Below, in pieces: positions 17,220 to 26,892 of a stretch of 46,922 bases of DNA (within the stretch, counting starts at the first letter, position 1; every line of letters starts with the position of its first letter). A program made the position numbers and the translations under genes. Under the pieces are notes generated by a model. The model searched no databases. It saw only the letters and a program-made list of their open reading frames with translations, and had not been told where the DNA came from. Source of the DNA: a virus; the IMG/VR virus record IMGVR_UViG_3300043395_000290, positions 1-46,922 of that record, one strand, 5' to 3'.

Positions 17220-18029
17220 TTAAGGGAAACTTTTCATAACCTCCGACCCTACTGTGAACAATTCAATCTTTGAAGTGGATGTGTTCTGAATATCAAAAAC
17301 ACAGTAATGCCCTAACACCCCATGAGACTCGGCCACCGAGTTCTTTATGTAGAAGAAGAAGGCATCTTGAATTGGTATAGGCACCGCTCCCGGTATGGCA
17401 GTATTGATAACTACACGGTTGATTCCGCCCGGGTAGTTGATTATGATATTGGTTACCTCACCCGCCAACTGTGGTGTGGTATATGGAGGCAATGAGAAAT
17501 AAAAGTAGTCCCCTATACTAAGGATATCTCCTACCGATACCAATGGGGATATGGAGAAGTTAACTTCGTCCGTAGCGCCGGTGACACTTATGCTCTTACC
17601 AATACCGTTAAGGCTCCTAAGCGCCAATTGACCATTAGAATTGTTCCTGACAAAGGCGAAGTAAGCCTGTTCTTTCTTGTCAAACCAAGCAGCTTGTATG
17701 TACCCTGAGTCCTGAATATCTGTATGTAGCTGAACATCCCAAATAGAATCTCCCTGTAGAACTATGGTCTTGAATAGTTTGTTCTCAAGCGGAGCGTCAT
17801 TCATTACGCTCTGAATAGATGCGGGGGTAAATGCGCCACCCGGATTGCCAATCTGAATCCACCAATCAGAATAGAATGTATTCCTAAGCGGATTGACATT
17901 GTGCCTATACAGGTTCCCACCCTTAAATGTATAGAAGTAGTTGTTCATCCCAATCATCCAATCGGGATAATAAGAGTAGAAGGATACCCATCCATCTACA
18001 TCTTGACTGTATGTTAATGTATAATTCAT
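17220..18029 (-). CDS. tail structural protein (269 aa)
   Basis: The N-terminus (TLTYSQDVDGWVSFYSYYPD, then MIGMNNYFYTFKGGNLYRHN) matches, from memory, a structural-protein family of Bacteroidetes and aquatic phages. The remainder is beta-rich. A later segment, ENKLFKTIVLQGD, is typical of the same family. It probably forms part of the tail or adsorption apparatus together with the Cys-rich protein encoded upstream. The function is inferred from context. It is followed by the small GNAT gene after 21 bp. Confidence 0.75.
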   Translation of the reverse strand: MNYTLTYSQDVDGWVSFYSYYPDWMIGMNNYFYTFKGGNLYRHNVNPLRNTFYSDWWIQIGNPGGAFTPASIQSVMNDAPLENKLFKTIVLQGDSIWDVQLHTDIQDSGYIQAAWFDKKEQAYFAFVRNNSNGQLALRSLNGIGKSISVTGATDEVNFSISPLVSVGDILSIGDYFYFSLPPYTTPQLAGEVTNIIINYPGGINRVVINTAIPGAVPIPIQDAFFFYIKNSVAESHGVLGHYCVFDIQNTSTSKIELFTVGSEVMKSFP

Positions 18030-18030
18030 T

Positions 18031-18981
18031 TTAGCAAGGTACTACGTCTATAACGACTCCTTTAAATGTTTGAAATGCAAGCGGCGCACCCAACGATGGG
18101 TCATCATACCCATACCACCCATCAGCTACAGGGTACTGCCCATAAAAATCAACGAATACTTGACGACCTAAGGCTATATAAGGAGCTGTAGGTAAAGGGG
18201 CTAATCCCATTATATACCAAGGGAATGTTCTATCTGTATCTGCACAAGCAAATACATATTCAAGTGACCTGTCTGTTGCTAATATTTGAGTAAGATTTAT
18301 AGGGCAATCTACCTTTACGCTAAACGTGCCGTAATTGCATGGGCTAAATACTCTTATTTTCATTACAGATGGCGATGTTGAAGTTTTTGGTATAACCATA
18401 AAACATTCACCCGGGTTATCATCAGTAAGTTGACATTGACCAAGCGCTACATTAACATCATAAGAATTACCTGTCGAAACAAATGAAGACCCATTATATT
18501 TATATTCAGGTAAAGTAGAGAATACATTACCACATAACCCACACAAGTTCCCTTCAGTATAAGTTCCTATATAAGTAGGCAATCCTGATATCCCTTGCAA
18601 TACCCTATCAACTCCCGACAATAAAATACTTCCTGATGAAAGTTTATTATAAACAACGCCATCATATATCACCTCTATACCATCAGGGGAAGAATAAGAA
18701 TCAAACCTTACCCTAACACCTCCCGTTGCTGTCCCTAGTACTACGTTAATCTCATATATACCAAAGCTACCTGATGAGTTTACTACTAAACCATCACATG
18801 CTGAACCGCATGAGGCACAAGGAACTACGGAAAGTAAAGAGCATGAAACCTGCTGTCTTGTTATTGAGCCATCAGAATAGTACCCATCTGCTGCACATAT
18901 TGTCATCGCTGCATCATAATACACAGCCGTAGATGACGCTAAGTCAGGTCCATTTAAATAGTATGTTTGTGATATTGCCAT
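18031..18981 (-). CDS. Cys-rich tail-associated protein (316 aa)
   Basis: An unusually cysteine-rich, beta-rich protein. Clusters include CSLLSVVPCASCGSAC (about residues 47-62), CGLCG and CFMV, with a terminal VVPC. The N-terminal part (TYYLNGPDLASSTAVYYDAA, then DGYYSDGSI) seems to be a conserved phage module. The Cys pattern echoes the C-terminal modules of the 1696-residue protein encoded just upstream, so the two may interact or share ancestry. Likely a surface-exposed tail or receptor-binding component; this is an inference from position and composition. Confidence 0.75.
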   Translation of the reverse strand: MAISQTYYLNGPDLASSTAVYYDAAMTICAADGYYSDGSITRQQVSCSLLSVVPCASCGSACDGLVVNSSGSFGIYEINVVLGTATGGVRVRFDSYSSPDGIEVIYDGVVYNKLSSGSILLSGVDRVLQGISGLPTYIGTYTEGNLCGLCGNVFSTLPEYKYNGSSFVSTGNSYDVNVALGQCQLTDDNPGECFMVIPKTSTSPSVMKIRVFSPCNYGTFSVKVDCPINLTQILATDRSLEYVFACADTDRTFPWYIMGLAPLPTAPYIALGRQVFVDFYGQYPVADGWYGYDDPSLGAPLAFQTFKGVVIDVVPC

Positions 18982-18995
18982 GTTATTATATTAAA

Positions 18996-21900
18996 TTATC
19001 CTTTACAATTGCAAGGTGTGCTACTTGTAACAATCTCTGCATCACCTGATAATAATTGTGGTAAATAAGTGTATGTCACACAAATCTTAGCTGTATTACC
19101 TTCTAATACAGTTACTGTTTGTCTACTTCCATTGCAAAATAAATATTCAACTTCTGCATCTGAAGTAACATTCTTTATCTCCCACTGAACGCATTGCCCT
19201 TTCGATTCACTACAACATCCACATTCTTGTGTCTTATATAGTTGATAGTTTTTCCCGGGTAGAGGGTATGCTATAGGTGTAGTGCCTCTCAATACGCAAA
19301 GCAATTTAAACTCCTGATATGAAACCGTACCTGTTACTGTAGCCCCATAGCAATCCTGATACTCATAGTCTAACCCATCGCCATCTACATTGACTATGGT
19401 CCAAGTAGACCCACATTCCAAGCAAGGAATGTCACAACCACATTTATATAATGCGACAACAACATTACCCTTAACAATATCATAGTTTGTACTATTATTA
19501 ATACATACAAAATACTCCTCCCCGGGGTCAAGAGAAACAGACAATAAAGCAGAGCTGCCGCATTCTCCATCAGGGAATTCTACAACTGCTCCACTTGTTG
19601 AACTTTTATTCTTAAGATACATAGTAATACAATCAGTATTACATGGCCCACAATAACAACATACATCAGTAAGAGGGTCAGGTGTTGCTTCGTCTGTAAA
19701 ACACAAGTCGGCAGATACAGATTGCCTCAAATCCCAAATCAAATAAAGCGTATCCCCATCAATAGTGCTAGGTACAGTAAAGTCAGCCTTGAATATATTG
19801 CCTATGTTTGTAATTGGAGAAGCCAAATTAGAAACAGATAGCAAGTCTTGAATCTCAGTTGGCGTATTATTATACAAAGTGTACGACCTAAGATACTTAA
19901 ACCTATTATTAGTCAAGCTAAAATCAAAATCATCAGGTGGTATCTTATTAGTCTGCAATGTCATTACACTTCCCGCAGGAGGGAATGACGCAGAACCTGC
20001 ATACCCTGTTGTAACATTGTACCTAGATACCAATGGGCTAGCAGTACCACTAGTAAATACCACTAGATTAGATTGCAAAGCCCCAATAAATGACCCATTT
20101 GTGTACCTATATTCTGTGTGAATATTTTTACCTGCATCTGAATTACTAGTAACTACAACCTCAATAATCTTAAGCTGTTCTTTTAATGGGCAATCAGCTG
20201 TAATGTTAAGAACTAAAGATGTTGATATTTGATAAATACATATGGTTGCTGTTTCTACAGATATAGAGTCTTTAGTAAATGTATAAGACCCACTTCCTAA
20301 CTGAGGTGTAGTAGTAAAAGTATTCCCATTGTATGTTATCTCTAAGTAGAATGTCCCGCCTGAATTACTTACAACAGACCAATTGATATCGGTAACCCCA
20401 ACAAATGGGCCTAAATCTACACAATAACAATATTTTTTAACGACCAATGTTGGGTCGTAAACTAATGTAAGTGTTTGAGATACACCGCAAGCAACACACT
20501 GCTCATTTATTGGTAGCTTCCTATCGTTTGTAGTCAGCACATACTCATTCATATATGGGTCAAACCCTCCTAACTTCTGAGTATTGAATGATTCATTGAA
20601 TGTATCCCTGAACCAAGTCCTCATATTACTATCAGATATAACCTTTAACTGCTCATTAGAATATGAGTTACCCATCATCTGAATAACAACCCCTCTCTTT
20701 ACGTCAGTAAAGAATCTATTGAATCCCCACTGAACATAACTCTCAGGATTGAAACTAATACCATACTTCTCTGTTCTAGCTATCTGAGTACCCAACACCT
20801 CAGGTACAGAAGTGATAGCCCCACCTGCCGCTGAATCGGACAGCAAGTTCTTACCGGCAAGAACATATGAAATTTTATCTTCCTGAAGAGTTAGCACGTC
20901 AGTCTCTCTTCCATCTAATATATAAATGCTACCAAATGAAGCCTCTAAATACTTGTAGTTAAGAAGTCCTAGATTAAATTCGTTCAGCTTATTTACATTA
21001 GACTCAGGGTTGTATATACCGCTGTATGTGATATCAGCAAACCTGTCAGCAGCTTTATAATCCTGAGCAGAAACTGTATTTACACGCTGCCCTAAATTAA
21101 ATGGCTTACCAACTATAGAGTCTCTAATCTTGTAACTTTCTGCACCATTACCAAAAGCAAAACAATTGAAGAAGTCTGTATCTACTATTGCAGGTATACC
21201 AAGAGCAATATCTTCGTTTTGAATATTGCCCATGTGATTCCCATCTGCATCAATCTCAAATGATAACTCATTCTCATACCATACATCAGGCAAAGCCTCT
21301 GAAGGTTCTGTTTCAAAAATCAATAGGTTCTCAGACCTCAGAACTTTTATGTTTGCAAATACAGTAGAGCGGCGCTTGCTTCTCTTGTCGACTCCTCCAC
21401 ATCTAAGCGTACCTCTTATCTGAAGATACAACTGATTGGTAGTGCCATTCCTGTCAAACCTATAATAGTTTTTGCAAAGGTCTGAACTAGTAATTGGACC
21501 AAGTCCCGGGATGAACACGTTGTCGGTAAGACATTGGTTGCAATCCACATCTTGCAATCCATCATTCAAGCTGCTAGCTATATTGTCTCCAATAAACCAA
21601 TCATACATGCTAGGATAGTCAGTCGTAGAAACGAAGTTCTTTACCAACGTATATATCCTTCTTTCGCATGGGCAGTCAACACCTAGCCTTTGCGTCTTAA
21701 CGTAGAAGTTTATCCTGCTCCCCGCAGGCACAGTATAATCTTCCCAAAGACCTGTCGAACTATTAAACACATTCATTGGGTAAACCAATGTTGGGTAATC
21801 TCCTGCATTGTTCTCGCTAGTCTCGATTAGCCCGGGCTCTATTGAAGCCTCAGGGTCCTCAACCACCGAGAATGAATTTGGGTTAACCCTAGCATATACT

Positions 21901-24086
21901 CCGGCAGGAACGAACGAACCTGATGCAGGAGTTATAAAGTTTTCCTGTTGAGATTGCTTATCAAGGATTGTGGCATATACGCAACTCTGAGTAGGACCAT
22001 TAGAGTCTGCCTTTACAATTAGTCTATCTCCTACTTCAACCTTCCTCGAGTTCTCTCCTTCCAATAAAAGATAAGCATCATTACTATCAGGGTCATTGAA
22101 ATATAAATTACAATATATCACCTCATAGTTTTCTTGGTCCGGCTTTATAACTAGCTTATACCTCTTAGCCCAATAAGGGGCTATTTGTGTAGGAGGTATA
22201 ATTACCTGTATAGAGTTTTTATATTGAGAATAAGCGCATGGTACATGCTCTGTATTGTATGGGCTAACCAATGCAGTAGATGCACGGTTAAACTCATCCA
22301 TGTAAACAATGCCAATCTCATATCCTCTATTACTATGCAGACTTCTTGGACTAGCTATTTTCTGATATGTGGCATTAACTGCAACAAACTTGTAGTACTC
22401 ATACACATATTGTGATAAACTTGCCGTATCATCTACAAACTGCATGGCTATCAGTTTGAATGAAATTACATTACCCGCACTTTGAACTTGTAATGGTTGG
22501 TCAATAGCATTAACCCCACTAGCAAATTTTGTTACCGAACCAAAAGCATTTGCCGTAGCTAATGTATTAGGTATGGCACAGTTTACTTGGTCAGTAAATG
22601 TAAGGCCATCACAAGATGTATCATCACCGGGTACATATGAGAATACAGGTTTTATGTTCGATGCCGTTCCTACTGCATTTTGAAACTCAGCACTTGAAAC
22701 CATCTGATATACATCCACGTAGTCCTGAGGAAGTATAAATGTGAATGATAAACTTATAGAGCCTGTCTCTTCTGTAGGTAATGGGGCATCCCCTGTAAAT
22801 GATTCATGATTAAAAGTAAATGCTATTGAAATCAAAGCACCTTGTACTAAATCAACACCTGTCAAATCTACATTAGCAACTGCATTATTTACATTATGAG
22901 GTACATCAATAAGATAACCTGTAATGTTTGAAAAGTTAGATGACAATTGCTTAAGACCTATCTCTTCTATTATTAAATCTGTATTGTACTCTAGCTTTAT
23001 TGGATTCCCGTTCTTATCAATTAAATCATACCCTTCCACGTAATTGCCATACATGAGTCTATTACCCATAATGGTTTGAGCCTTTGCAAACCTAGGTACG
23101 TTATCGTACAATCTAAGTAATTCAGACTCCTGAAGTATTGTGAATATCTTGCTATTGCTAAAGGTATATTGATACGTCGTATCATTAGAAAGCCCTAACT
23201 CTTGCTTATCTAATTTTTCAATAACCTTAATAATGTTATTGTTTGATTGTTTAAATAGAAGGTCGATGCCAACCACAAGATGACTGCCTGAATTATAACT
23301 TACAATTGCTGTATTACTCAGGTTAACCATCCCTTCATTCAGATAACTGTCAGTACTGAACGAAAAATCCTTAGGAATAAATGCAATATCAGACCACTGA
23401 GATGTGGCTGAATACTCCCCATCTATATACTTATATCTATAAGCAAAGCTCAGGAACCTAGTCTCCATGTAGTTTGACTGAGTGCCTGTAATAATATTTT
23501 GGACTACCGGTGATTCTGTAGGCGGTCTCTTTATAACCAATATTGCCTCAGGGTCAAATTGGTCTATATAAGCTATAGGATTTGGATAATTCCTTTTTGT
23601 ATTTATAAACCTAGGCGGATTGTAGTCATCGGTAAAAAACAATAGGTCGTTAATAATATTAACCCCTGTTATCAAATAGTTCTCATTAAAGTTCAAGTAT
23701 GTTAGTACCCCATTCCCATCATCAATACTAAAAATATGGTATATCAGAATGTTTGTATTAATATTATATGATACTATCAGGTCAAGTTTACCCGTGGCAC
23801 CAACCGGGAAGTTAGAGTCATGCACAAACCAATAGATGGTTTCATTTGCGCTATCTTCTATAGCCCCAATACATCTTGCATCGGCGCTCAAAGGGGTGCC
23901 ATCTAGATATCTAAGTTGCGTCAATGACAAATTCCCTTTGGTGTTTTCAATAACACCAACCTCAGAATTTTCGGTAGAACCCATCCTGATGTTCATCGCA
24001 TCTATGTATTCACCTTGTGGGACAAGACGCTCATCAACAATCTTGTTCATCCTGCCCGCTATAAAATTCCTAGATAAATTTGCCAT
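18996..24086 (-). CDS. giant tail protein, muzzle/stabilisation type (1696 aa)
   Basis: The N-terminus (NFIAGRMNKIVDERLVPQGE, then YIDAMNIRMGSTENSEVGVI) is typical of a large tail protein that follows the ring-protein genes in podoviruses, comparable in position and size to the muzzle protein of crAss-like phages. The body is beta-rich. The last 220 residues contain at least three Cys-rich modules with a C...W/Y-I-N...C-G...G...C pattern (about 1482, 1559 and 1630 onward), for example CVQWEIKNVTSDAEVEYLFC. A muzzle role is inferred from order and length. It is separated by 1 bp from the ring-protein gene upstream and by 14 bp from the Cys-rich gene downstream. Confidence 0.8.
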   Translation of the reverse strand: MANLSRNFIAGRMNKIVDERLVPQGEYIDAMNIRMGSTENSEVGVIENTKGNLSLTQLRYLDGTPLSADARCIGAIEDSANETIYWFVHDSNFPVGATGKLDLIVSYNINTNILIYHIFSIDDGNGVLTYLNFNENYLITGVNIINDLLFFTDDYNPPRFINTKRNYPNPIAYIDQFDPEAILVIKRPPTESPVVQNIITGTQSNYMETRFLSFAYRYKYIDGEYSATSQWSDIAFIPKDFSFSTDSYLNEGMVNLSNTAIVSYNSGSHLVVGIDLLFKQSNNNIIKVIEKLDKQELGLSNDTTYQYTFSNSKIFTILQESELLRLYDNVPRFAKAQTIMGNRLMYGNYVEGYDLIDKNGNPIKLEYNTDLIIEEIGLKQLSSNFSNITGYLIDVPHNVNNAVANVDLTGVDLVQGALISIAFTFNHESFTGDAPLPTEETGSISLSFTFILPQDYVDVYQMVSSAEFQNAVGTASNIKPVFSYVPGDDTSCDGLTFTDQVNCAIPNTLATANAFGSVTKFASGVNAIDQPLQVQSAGNVISFKLIAMQFVDDTASLSQYVYEYYKFVAVNATYQKIASPRSLHSNRGYEIGIVYMDEFNRASTALVSPYNTEHVPCAYSQYKNSIQVIIPPTQIAPYWAKRYKLVIKPDQENYEVIYCNLYFNDPDSNDAYLLLEGENSRKVEVGDRLIVKADSNGPTQSCVYATILDKQSQQENFITPASGSFVPAGVYARVNPNSFSVVEDPEASIEPGLIETSENNAGDYPTLVYPMNVFNSSTGLWEDYTVPAGSRINFYVKTQRLGVDCPCERRIYTLVKNFVSTTDYPSMYDWFIGDNIASSLNDGLQDVDCNQCLTDNVFIPGLGPITSSDLCKNYYRFDRNGTTNQLYLQIRGTLRCGGVDKRSKRRSTVFANIKVLRSENLLIFETEPSEALPDVWYENELSFEIDADGNHMGNIQNEDIALGIPAIVDTDFFNCFAFGNGAESYKIRDSIVGKPFNLGQRVNTVSAQDYKAADRFADITYSGIYNPESNVNKLNEFNLGLLNYKYLEASFGSIYILDGRETDVLTLQEDKISYVLAGKNLLSDSAAGGAITSVPEVLGTQIARTEKYGISFNPESYVQWGFNRFFTDVKRGVVIQMMGNSYSNEQLKVISDSNMRTWFRDTFNESFNTQKLGGFDPYMNEYVLTTNDRKLPINEQCVACGVSQTLTLVYDPTLVVKKYCYCVDLGPFVGVTDINWSVVSNSGGTFYLEITYNGNTFTTTPQLGSGSYTFTKDSISVETATICIYQISTSLVLNITADCPLKEQLKIIEVVVTSNSDAGKNIHTEYRYTNGSFIGALQSNLVVFTSGTASPLVSRYNVTTGYAGSASFPPAGSVMTLQTNKIPPDDFDFSLTNNRFKYLRSYTLYNNTPTEIQDLLSVSNLASPITNIGNIFKADFTVPSTIDGDTLYLIWDLRQSVSADLCFTDEATPDPLTDVCCYCGPCNTDCITMYLKNKSSTSGAVVEFPDGECGSSALLSVSLDPGEEYFVCINNSTNYDIVKGNVVVALYKCGCDIPCLECGSTWTIVNVDGDGLDYEYQDCYGATVTGTVSYQEFKLLCVLRGTTPIAYPLPGKNYQLYKTQECGCCSESKGQCVQWEIKNVTSDAEVEYLFCNGSRQTVTVLEGNTAKICVTYTYLPQLLSGDAEIVTSSTPCNCKG

Positions 24087-24087
24087 C

Positions 24088-25011
24088 TTACTTTATTTGC
24101 TTGTCCATGCCCCTTAAGTTCATTAACAACCTGCCGGGATGGATATTACTCATTCTGATTTTTGCGTTCCTCAAAAGCGCCGACTTATCCTTGCGTGCTC
24201 TATTTATGATGTACTCTTGCACCCCATACTTTGAGTTCAATACCTCAAACTTAATGGCAGCATATATGTACTGTTCAAAAAGTTTATTCACAGATATCAT
24301 TGACTCATCCCCATTCTCCATACCATCCGACACATACTCAAGGATGCAACTTTCGTTGGCCATGCTTGAGTCAAAGTTAATCACTCCCGCTTTCTTATTG
24401 ATATTGAAGGTTGGATTTATATTTGCTGTCTCAGTATTCAACCCATAAGCTCTCCCAAGTTGATATCCAAAGTACCAAACACCATCAATGTCCCATCCCC
24501 AATACCCATTGTATTGATGACCTTGATTTAGGTATATGCTTTTCTTTGTCCTATGAAGTCTGTCATAGTCGATTCTTGAGTCTTGAGGAGAAAGAATGTT
24601 ACCATTAATATCAAAAAGAATATTACTGTTGTTGTCTTGAAGATACGCATTTGAAGAAAGTGTTTGAATGTTTTCTGTTAAAGGCCTTAGCAACCCATCT
24701 TTATATAGTGATATCCTAATCCAATTGACAAAGTCAGAAGGCAGAACGTACCTTAGGTTATCTCCAACGGTAAGTTCCAATACCTTGGTCTCTTTGAAAG
24801 CATCATAGTTTAATTCCTGAACAGCACGCTTTGCGTGGAACAGTATCTTATATCTCTCCTCATTGTTCACCAAGGAATGATTCCCGGCATACATCAGCAT
24901 GAAGTTTGTCACGATTTCTTTCAAGCTGACATATTGATATGACCCCCAATTGGCATCCTGAGGAGCATTACCTCCGTTGTCGTAGTATTGATATTGAGAA
25001 ATGTATGCCAT
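24088..25011 (-). CDS. head-tail connector/ring protein (307 aa)
   Basis: Two N-terminal helices around KEIVTNFMLMYAGNHSLVNN and RYKILFHAKRAVQELNYDAF lead into a conserved strand-loop segment (VLELTVGDNLRYVLPSDFVN, then WIRISLYKDGLLRPL, about residues 79-113). The C-terminal helix region includes RARKDKSALLRNAKIRMSNI. This layout fits adaptor or ring proteins that extend the portal in podoviruses. It lies between another ring candidate and the giant tail protein, as expected. Family recognition is from memory of Bacteroidetes phage structural proteins. Confidence 0.8.
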   Translation of the reverse strand: MAYISQYQYYDNGGNAPQDANWGSYQYVSLKEIVTNFMLMYAGNHSLVNNEERYKILFHAKRAVQELNYDAFKETKVLELTVGDNLRYVLPSDFVNWIRISLYKDGLLRPLTENIQTLSSNAYLQDNNSNILFDINGNILSPQDSRIDYDRLHRTKKSIYLNQGHQYNGYWGWDIDGVWYFGYQLGRAYGLNTETANINPTFNINKKAGVINFDSSMANESCILEYVSDGMENGDESMISVNKLFEQYIYAAIKFEVLNSKYGVQEYIINRARKDKSALLRNAKIRMSNIHPGRLLMNLRGMDKQIK

Positions 25012-25017
25012 AGGTTA

Positions 25018-25998
25018 TTATTGTTTTTGACTGAATGTAGGCTGCTCATGCTGTTCTTGTGCCATACCAAACTGAGTGACCTCTGCTTCCCTGATAGATA
25101 TACCACAGTACTGAAGTATCTTAACTACCAACTTGTACTCATCTTCTTGAGGCAACTCAAAGTCCTGATAGTCAGGTTGAGTTTGGTCGAACACGGGTTC
25201 GCCTCCGGACAATGTAATATACGTCCACTTAGGCGCCTTAGGGAATCTATAGTAAGTAAGATTAACAGCACCATACCCGCTAATACTAGTAGGGTATGCT
25301 CTTATTATCTCTCCTTCCTGCACATATGCAGGGAATACAGTAGATGGGTTAGTAAACGCATTCCCATTCAACATTGCTATCTTACCATTTGATACCTTAT
25401 CTGCTTGGCTGTATGTGCTAGCAGAATATATCCTATACTCCTCACCTGTCGCAGGGTCTTGGAAGATATCGTCGTTCAGCGTCAACTCATAATCGCTAAT
25501 TACCTGAACAACTGTAGAGCTCTTATATGTGGTAGCATTCAGGACAATATCGCCCGGCTTAACTCCTGCAATAATAAAATTTCCGGTAGCGTTGTCGCTT
25601 AACTCAAATGGTATAACAAAATCATTGACTCCGCTAGTCAACAACTTGGTATAACAAGTCATGCTATTTGCCATGTACATATCATTCCCTACTGTAACCA
25701 AAGATGGCGTATAGAATTGATTGAGTATGTTGCCGGCAGGTGTGATGACAGGTACCAAGAAGTCAGATACAGTAAATGATTCAATGGTCTCTGCAATGTT
25801 ACCTATTATGTGAGCATAGTCAGTACCCGAAAGTCTGCTATTCTCCATATTAATATTCTTATTGTAACTGCTAAAGTATTCATCAAAAAACTCCATCTGC
25901 GCCTGCTTGGCGTATAGATTAAAGTCAGACGGAGAAATATACCCGTAGTTGTTTTTGTTCAAAACAGACAATACGGTATTCCTTACTGAATTTATCAT
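25018..25998 (-). CDS. ring/connector structural protein (326 aa)
   Basis: The N-terminal helical part (SVRNTVLSVLNKNNYGYISP, then DFNLYAKQAQMEFFDEYF) is followed by a beta-rich middle. A conserved-looking C-terminal helix reads EDEYKLVVKILQYCGISIRE, then EVTQFGMAQEQHEQPTFSQKQ. The composition and position (second gene after the capsid gene, directly before another connector gene) fit a head completion or ring protein. It has its own upstream promoter-like box and follows a strong terminator, so its expression may be set separately from that of the capsid gene. Confidence 0.78.
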   Translation of the reverse strand: MINSVRNTVLSVLNKNNYGYISPSDFNLYAKQAQMEFFDEYFSSYNKNINMENSRLSGTDYAHIIGNIAETIESFTVSDFLVPVITPAGNILNQFYTPSLVTVGNDMYMANSMTCYTKLLTSGVNDFVIPFELSDNATGNFIIAGVKPGDIVLNATTYKSSTVVQVISDYELTLNDDIFQDPATGEEYRIYSASTYSQADKVSNGKIAMLNGNAFTNPSTVFPAYVQEGEIIRAYPTSISGYGAVNLTYYRFPKAPKWTYITLSGGEPVFDQTQPDYQDFELPQEDEYKLVVKILQYCGISIREAEVTQFGMAQEQHEQPTFSQKQ

Positions 25999-26011
25999 TG
26001 ATTTCTTTTTA

Positions 26012-26019
26012 CAAATATA
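26012..26019 (-). promoter_or_regulatory. promoter -7 box (TATATTTG) for ring/tail block
   Basis: On the minus strand, TATATTTG matches the Bacteroidetes -7 consensus TAnnTTTG and lies 14 bp from the ATG at 25998. It sits just past the T-run of the terminator at 26021-26048. A clear TTTG 20 bp upstream is lacking because the terminator stem occupies that position. Confidence 0.5.
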
Positions 26020-26020
26020 A

Positions 26021-26048
26021 TAAAAAAGAGGGTGCGTTTTGCACCCTC
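26021..26048 (-). terminator. rho-independent terminator after the 247-aa gene
   Basis: On the minus strand, an 8-bp perfect stem (GAGGGTGC, loop AAAAC, GCACCCTC) is followed by six T. It lies between the 247-residue gene and the ring-protein gene. Confidence 0.9.
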
Positions 26049-26084
26049 AATCACACAATGTACACAATCAAACGTATGAGCCAA

Positions 26085-26828
26085 CTATTTTGAAATGGTT
26101 TCCAACATCTTAAGGGCATCTAGACCCTCATCACTTTGCAAGAAACTTGCTGCCATATCAAATGGGTCTTCCCCAAATGGCACCGACAACATCTTCTTTT
26201 TATTGGTGGATGTGTTAAACCATACCTCTCTTTCGTTATTTCTAAGAACCAACAGCTTCTGCTCAAAGAACTTCCTAATCTTAGATTGGAATGTCAGATT
26301 CGGGTCGTTCAAGATATTCAAGAAGTCACGTGGGTACCTCTTGGCATAAACAAGGATATCCCTCTTAAGCTCAGCGGTTGAAACAGTAGTAGGGTCTTTA
26401 TCGAACATTACCCTTGTAAGCATCTCCACTTGGTCTAATGTCAGCTGACGAGCAGAAACCAATGCATCAACCTCTATGGTCAACTCCTCTACTTCATGAG
26501 ATGCATCTTTCTCCTTATCTACTTCAGAAAATATTGACCCGTTAAGTGGGTGGTAATGCAAGAACTCTTGCAATACAGGATTTGATTTTGGCACCCTAAG
26601 GAAGCCATCCTCAAAAATGATAGGCTCTAAAATTACATTCTCATCCTGCTCGTCCTCAAATGGGGACTTTTGGTTGACGGAATACCTAAGAGCTCTGTTA
26701 ATATTATTCTTCTCATCATACCACATCAATGGGAATCTTGGATGATTCCTTGATGATAATACATATGAAAGTGGGGAACCGATATTCAATTTGTAGACTT
26801 TGTCTACGGGGACATTATTCTTTGCCAT
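26085..26828 (-). CDS. conserved phage head-region protein (247 aa)
   Basis: Unknown function. The segment ILEPIIFEDGFLRVPKSNPV, then LQEFLHYHPLNGSIF (about residues 66-100), followed by an acidic helical half, fits a conserved Bacteroidetes-phage family found beside the major capsid gene. Candidates are a head-decoration or capsid-assembly role. The gene stands alone between two rho-independent terminators (26860-26881 upstream and 26021-26048 downstream), and no promoter was seen for it. It is probably expressed by read-through from the capsid gene at a reduced level. Confidence 0.8.
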   Translation of the reverse strand: MAKNNVPVDKVYKLNIGSPLSYVLSSRNHPRFPLMWYDEKNNINRALRYSVNQKSPFEDEQDENVILEPIIFEDGFLRVPKSNPVLQEFLHYHPLNGSIFSEVDKEKDASHEVEELTIEVDALVSARQLTLDQVEMLTRVMFDKDPTTVSTAELKRDILVYAKRYPRDFLNILNDPNLTFQSKIRKFFEQKLLVLRNNEREVWFNTSTNKKKMLSVPFGEDPFDMAASFLQSDEGLDALKMLETISK

Positions 26829-26852
26829 TTGATTTAAGATTTAATTTGATTT

Positions 26853-26881
26853 AAAAAGAGGAGTGTCTTTAAAGACACTCC
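26853..26881 (-). terminator. rho-independent terminator after the capsid gene
   Basis: The minus strand carries a 22-bp perfect palindrome (26860-26881) with the core GTGTCTTTAAAGACAC, followed by TCTTTTT. It directly follows the major capsid gene. The core recurs at 46519-46534 and, with one change, at 3758-3773 and 33965-33980. Confidence 0.9.
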
Positions 26882-26892
26882 CCATTTATTTA

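Noticed and set aside
24280-24295. DnaA-box-like TTATTCACA inside a structural gene.
   Set aside because: Single copy within coding sequence, no cluster, and no second box near the control region.
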